Shown in pieces: positions 39,022-42,076 of a stretch of DNA of 42,076 nt. A program made the position numbers and the translations under genes. The stretch is from assembly GCA_018648865.1 (NCBI GenBank), contig JABGQH010000001.1:1-42076 (forward strand). The letters run 5' to 3'. The first letter of the stretch is position 1, and every line of letters starts with the position of its first letter. The notes under the pieces were generated by a model, which worked only from the letters and a program-made list of their open reading frames with translations, was not told the DNA's origin and ran no database searches. Source of the DNA: Candidatus Peregrinibacteria bacterium. GTDB taxonomy: Bacteria > Patescibacteriota > Gracilibacteria > Peribacterales > Peribacteraceae.

Positions 39022-40524
39022 ATGCTTGCTCAGTTGTTTTCATTTGGAAATATTGGTTTACACAGCGAAAAAATCACCGTAGAAGTCGGACTATGTTGCG
39101 GGGAGGGGAAAATGCACATAGTCGGACTAGGAGATACCGCCGTACAAGAAAGTAGGAAAAGGGTGAAGATGGCTATCCGTACTAGCGGATACAAAGCTGC
39201 TACAGGGCAAGATATAACCGTAAATCTTGCCCCAGCAGATATTAGAAAGGTAGGACCAAGATACGATCTGCCAATTGCATTGGGTCTGTTAATTGCTAAT
39301 AAATCTATTTCTGTTTCAGAAGATTTATTAAAAGAATCAGCATTTATAGGTGAGCTAGCTTTAGACGGATCACTTCGCCATATCTCTGGAGTTATTTCTT
39401 GTGCGATTGCATGCAAAGCGCATGGAATAAAACGACTCATCGTTCCATCTATGAATGCAGCAGAAGCGTCCCTTATCCCGGGGATTGAAGTTATTGGAAT
39501 AGATAACTTAATCGAAATTATTTCTATAGTTACAGGTGAAAAAGAAGCAGAGCCAACACTGCCACCAAAGAATGATTTTGATAAGAAGGCATCTGATGGC
39601 TATGTAGATTTTTGTGATGTTCGTGGCCAAGAGCACGCCAAGCGTGCTTTGGAAATTGCTGCCGCAGGAGGACACAATGTTTTATTAAGTGGAGCTCCAG
39701 GCACCGGTAAAACATTACTTGCAAGAGCCTTTCAGGGCATATTGCCCCCTCTTTCTTACGAAGAATCTATAGAGGTAACTCAGCTTTATTCCGTTGCAAA
39801 TATTTTGCCAAAGGACACTCCACTTATTACCGAGCGTCCTTTCCGAACAGTTCACCACACAGCTAGTGGTGTAAGTATTGTTGGAGGTGGGCAAGTTCCA
39901 GGTCCAGGGGAAATTAGTTTGGCACATAGGGGGGTTCTATTTTTAGATGAACTTGCTGAGTTTCCAACACAAGTGTTGGAAGTGCTAAGGCAACCAATAG
40001 AGGATAGGAAAATAACAATTACAAGGGCACAGGGGACAGTAACATTCCCTGCAGACTTTATATTGGTTGCAGCCATGAACCCGCCCAAATACAGCGCAGG
40101 TTCTGCTATGAGGATTACCAGAAAAATATCTGCCCCACTGCTCGATCGCATAGATATGACGATCTCTGTTGACTCCGTAGATATAGAAGATTTACAAAAA
40201 GCTCCTAATGAGAATTCTGAAACTAGTGAGATTGTTCACACTCGCGTAATAAATGCGCGCAGCATGCAAAGGAAAAGATTTAGCGATCTGCCGATACAAA
40301 CCAACAAAGAAATGAGTGTAAAACATATAGATACTCTCTGCATTCTGGATGAAGAATGCCAAGCGCTGCTTAAGTCTGCTGTGCAGCGCATGAACCTGTC
40401 TGCTCGTGGATATCACAGAACTATTAAGGTCGCACGAACGATTGCAGATATATCCGAAAGCAAGAACATTAAATCTACACACGTCGCCGAAGCGCTGCAG
40501 TATAGGCAAAACATTGATTTATAG
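39022..40524 (+). CDS. comM: YifB/ComM-family Mg chelatase-like AAA ATPase
   Basis: The 500-residue protein has the N-terminal ChlI/Lon-protease-like domain (VEVGLCCGEGKMHIVGLGDTAVQESRKRVKMAIRTSGY, ITVNLAPADIRKVGPRYDLPIALGLL), then an AAA+ core with Walker A SGAPGTGKTLLARAF (about residues 223-237), Walker B GVLFLDELAEFPTQVLEVLRQPIEDRKITI, and a C-terminal Mg_chelatase_C helical domain (LSARGYHRTIKVARTIADI). ComM is a hexameric helicase that promotes branch migration in natural transformation, and it shares this layout. In a cell with pilins and RecJ this fits DNA uptake and recombination, though no ComEC or DprA is in the window. Confidence 0.93.
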   Translation: MLAQLFSFGNIGLHSEKITVEVGLCCGEGKMHIVGLGDTAVQESRKRVKMAIRTSGYKAATGQDITVNLAPADIRKVGPRYDLPIALGLLIANKSISVSEDLLKESAFIGELALDGSLRHISGVISCAIACKAHGIKRLIVPSMNAAEASLIPGIEVIGIDNLIEIISIVTGEKEAEPTLPPKNDFDKKASDGYVDFCDVRGQEHAKRALEIAAAGGHNVLLSGAPGTGKTLLARAFQGILPPLSYEESIEVTQLYSVANILPKDTPLITERPFRTVHHTASGVSIVGGGQVPGPGEISLAHRGVLFLDELAEFPTQVLEVLRQPIEDRKITITRAQGTVTFPADFILVAAMNPPKYSAGSAMRITRKISAPLLDRIDMTISVDSVDIEDLQKAPNENSETSEIVHTRVINARSMQRKRFSDLPIQTNKEMSVKHIDTLCILDEECQALLKSAVQRMNLSARGYHRTIKVARTIADISESKNIKSTHVAEALQYRQNIDL

Positions 40525-40614
40525 GTGCTTAATCTGCAATGATTATAATCACAAGAATCTACTTGAATACAAGTGACAAGTTCTTATAACATCTAACACT
40601 TTCCAATCAATTTT

Positions 40615-40839
40615 ATGCCCCTATCAAACAACCCAGACCAAGCACTTTATGGATCTAGTCGTGCAGAGCAAGTTAGAACTATCCCTGATCTAGGAATGAC
40701 ATTTGCTGCAATGGCTTTATTGTTTAGTCGTGCAGGATCTTATAATAAAAGAGAAGGAGGTCACTCTGGCCCAGTCGCAAACTCATCTTCTAGAGGTCAA
40801 AGAACTGGTAATGTATGCCATAATTCACCTCGCCATTAA
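40615..40839 (+). CDS. Hypothetical small protein, 74 residues
   Basis: No family is recognised. The frame encodes a polar peptide with one weak hydrophobic stretch (LGMTFAAMALLFSRAG, about residues 26-41) and a Ser/Gly/Arg/His-rich end (GHSGPVANSSSRGQRTGNV). A TATAAC box lies about 22 bases before the ATG. There is an overlapping frame (40703-40891) that runs into pyrF; the 40615 frame has the better start. It lies in the 350-base gap between comM and pyrF. Confidence 0.35.
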   Translation: MPLSNNPDQALYGSSRAEQVRTIPDLGMTFAAMALLFSRAGSYNKREGGHSGPVANSSSRGQRTGNVCHNSPRH

Positions 40840-40877
40840 AGCTAGCCCCAACTCCTTCACTCTAGTAAAGTATAAAC

Positions 40878-41717
40878 ATGCACTTTGCTGACGCTCTAAC
40901 CAAGGCCACAAAAGAAAAATCTCCTGTTTGTGTTGGGCTAGATCCCAACTTACAAAAACTTCCAGAGGGAATAAGCCGAGACCCAGAAGGAATGTTGATT
41001 TTTTGCAAAGGAATTATAGATGCAGTAAAAGATTCTGCCTGTTGCGTTAAGCCTCAATTGGCTTACTTTGAAATACTAGGATGGGAAGGGATGAAAGTGT
41101 TTTGGGAAACATGTGAATATGCAAAAGAGAATGGATTACTAGTCATTGCAGATGGCAAGAGAAATGACATTGGATCCACATGTGATGCATACGCAGAAGC
41201 GTATTTAAATGAAGAAAGCCCAATAGATGCACTTACTGTATGCCCATATCTGGGAACAGATGGAATAAAACCTTTTATAGAAAGATGTACCGCGAACGAA
41301 AAAGGAATATTCGTTTTGATCAAAACTAGCAATCCTAGCTCTGGTGAATTACAGGATCTACCAATAGGAGACGAAGTTGTTCATGAACACATGGCACAAA
41401 TAATTGAGGGGCTAGCTGCACAGCACATTGGTCCAGAAACCAATCTATCTTGCATTGGAGCAGTTGTTGGAGCTACTTATCCAGAGGAATTAAAGTATCT
41501 ACGAACACTTATGTCTCATGTTCCTTTCTTAATCCCCGGATTTGGTGCACAAGGCGGAGGCAAAGAGGATGTAAAACATGGATTCGTTCCAGATGGGACA
41601 GGAGCTGTAGTAAATTCCTCTAGAGGAATAATATTCTCTAGCAGTGGAACAGATTGGCAAGACGCAGCAGGTAAGGCAGCTGAAAAAATGGCAAAAGAAC
41701 TAAAGAGTTTGTTTTAA
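40878..41717 (+). CDS. pyrF: Orotidine 5'-phosphate decarboxylase (type 2)
   Basis: This 279-residue enzyme makes UMP from OMP, the last step of pyrimidine synthesis. It shows SPVCVGLDPNLQKLPEG, CCVKPQLAYFEILGWEGM, the catalytic D-K-x-x-D motif in VIADGKRNDIGSTCDAYAEAYL (about residues 89-110), VCPYLGTDGIKPF and, near the end, FGAQGGGKEDV with the phosphate-gripping loop. The length of about 280 residues, longer than the 230-residue type 1 enzyme, and GKRNDIG place it in the type 2 group. No other pyr genes are in the window. Confidence 0.94.
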   Translation: MHFADALTKATKEKSPVCVGLDPNLQKLPEGISRDPEGMLIFCKGIIDAVKDSACCVKPQLAYFEILGWEGMKVFWETCEYAKENGLLVIADGKRNDIGSTCDAYAEAYLNEESPIDALTVCPYLGTDGIKPFIERCTANEKGIFVLIKTSNPSSGELQDLPIGDEVVHEHMAQIIEGLAAQHIGPETNLSCIGAVVGATYPEELKYLRTLMSHVPFLIPGFGAQGGGKEDVKHGFVPDGTGAVVNSSRGIIFSSSGTDWQDAAGKAAEKMAKELKSLF

Positions 41718-41767
41718 AAACTAGATTGGAATGGCTTATGTGTTTTTTATTTTATAATTCATTACAC

Positions 41768-41799
41768 GTTCATTTTTTGTCTTAATACAAAAAACGAAC
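41768..41799. other. U-rich hairpin downstream of pyrF
   Basis: GTTC-a-TTTTTTGT (41768-41780) pairs with ACAAAAAA-c-GAAC (41787-41799) around a 6-base loop, 12 pairs with one mismatch. It may end the pyrF transcript, although the GC content is low and no T run follows. The rest of 41718-42002 holds a second inverted repeat, GACTCGT/ACGAGTC (41823-41829, 41869-41875), and no gene. Confidence 0.4.
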
Positions 41800-41960
41800 C
41801 AAAAAAGATCAAGGCAAGCGCAGACTCGTTCGTCGCATATTTGCTAGATATAAGTTTGACTCACAGAGACGAGTCATCTGTTCGTGTATCACTAGAAACT
41901 ATGCAATGCTCCTCACTCAGACAAATGCGCTCGCCACCTTTTTACTGTACATAACAACAC

Positions 41961-41988
41961 TCATAGCTTAAGTCTTAAAGCTTAAAGC
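41961..41988. repeat. Degenerate heptamer array (TTAAAGC type)
   Basis: Four units in register: TCATAGC, then TTAAGTC, then TTAAAGC twice. The units are those at 101-128 in another order. Confidence 0.85.
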
Positions 41989-42002
41989 TTCTTACCAACT
42001 AC

Positions 42003-42076
42003 CTACTCTTGGACCCATACCTTTCCAGAAGAGATTGGTGCTTCACTTTCTATCCAAAGGAATGAAGCAGTACCAT
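42003..42076 (-). CDS. C-terminal end of a gene that continues past the window
   Basis: On the minus strand an open frame enters from the right edge and ends at a TAG (42003-42005) after 23 readable residues (GTASFLWIESEAPISS followed by GKVWVQE). The composition looks like real coding sequence, but the fragment is too short to name. Confidence 0.35.
   Translation of the reverse strand, partial: GTASFLWIESEAPISSGKVWVQE

Noticed and set aside
40703-40891. 62-residue frame before pyrF
   Set aside because: It overlaps both the 40615 frame and the pyrF start and has no start signal.
1-42076. Insertion sequences, prophage or integrase genes
   Set aside because: No transposase, integrase or phage structural motif was found in any frame.

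Overview
The window is a gene-dense, AT-rich bacterial chromosome segment with no insertion sequence, prophage, rRNA or CRISPR array. Many short intergenic regions, single-copy housekeeping genes, type IV pilin-like genes with LamG-like C-termini, a topoisomerase I without zinc fingers and several family-less small proteins suggest a Candidate Phyla Radiation bacterium, perhaps of the Peregrinibacteria type. That placement is inference. UGA works as a stop codon here (for example pgeF at 1645 and zwf at 36900), which argues against the UGA-glycine code of Gracilibacteria and Absconditabacteria.

Layout. 1-3150: heptamer repeats, NAD(P)H-hydrate dehydratase, a PgeF-like protein, a puzzling 400-base spacer with a broken reading frame, and dGTPase. 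3150-12100: M23 peptidase, kinase-like protein, membrane glycosyltransferase, tRNA-Trp, an HTH protein behind a TGATCA-rich region, a TPR membrane protein and topA. 12100-17800: HU, KhpB/Jag, DnaJ, two exported proteins (TSP3-like calcium repeats; LAPTG-type tail), RecJ and a small XRE regulator. 17900-21440: UppP and PopT (undecaprenyl phosphate recycling), Hsp20, a helical small protein and GalU. 21440-25660: two paralogous small exported proteins and three tandem pilin-LamG genes, two of which share 443 identical bases. 25700-31350: UvrB, SerRS, a cluster of three tiny charged proteins with their own terminators, and a GT4 glycosyltransferase. 31370-36900: an amidase-SpoIID fusion, metK behind a SAM-I-type riboswitch, and glucose-6-phosphate dehydrogenase. 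36900-42076: a RelE-type toxin-antitoxin pair lying between zwf and pgl, YraN, ComM, OMP decarboxylase and the tail of one more gene.

A theme is the cell envelope: lipid carrier recycling, peptidoglycan cleavage (M23, amidase-SpoIID), glycosyltransferases, pilins and wall-anchored or calcium-binding exported proteins. A second theme is gene expression: at more than ten genes a -10 box (often extended TGnTATAAT) sits 6-10 bases before the start codon, with no Shine-Dalgarno sequence, implying leaderless or near-leaderless mRNAs. This corrects several starts (zwf, serS, recJ, pilins 2 and 3). A third is a set of strict 7-base tandem repeats scattered between genes.
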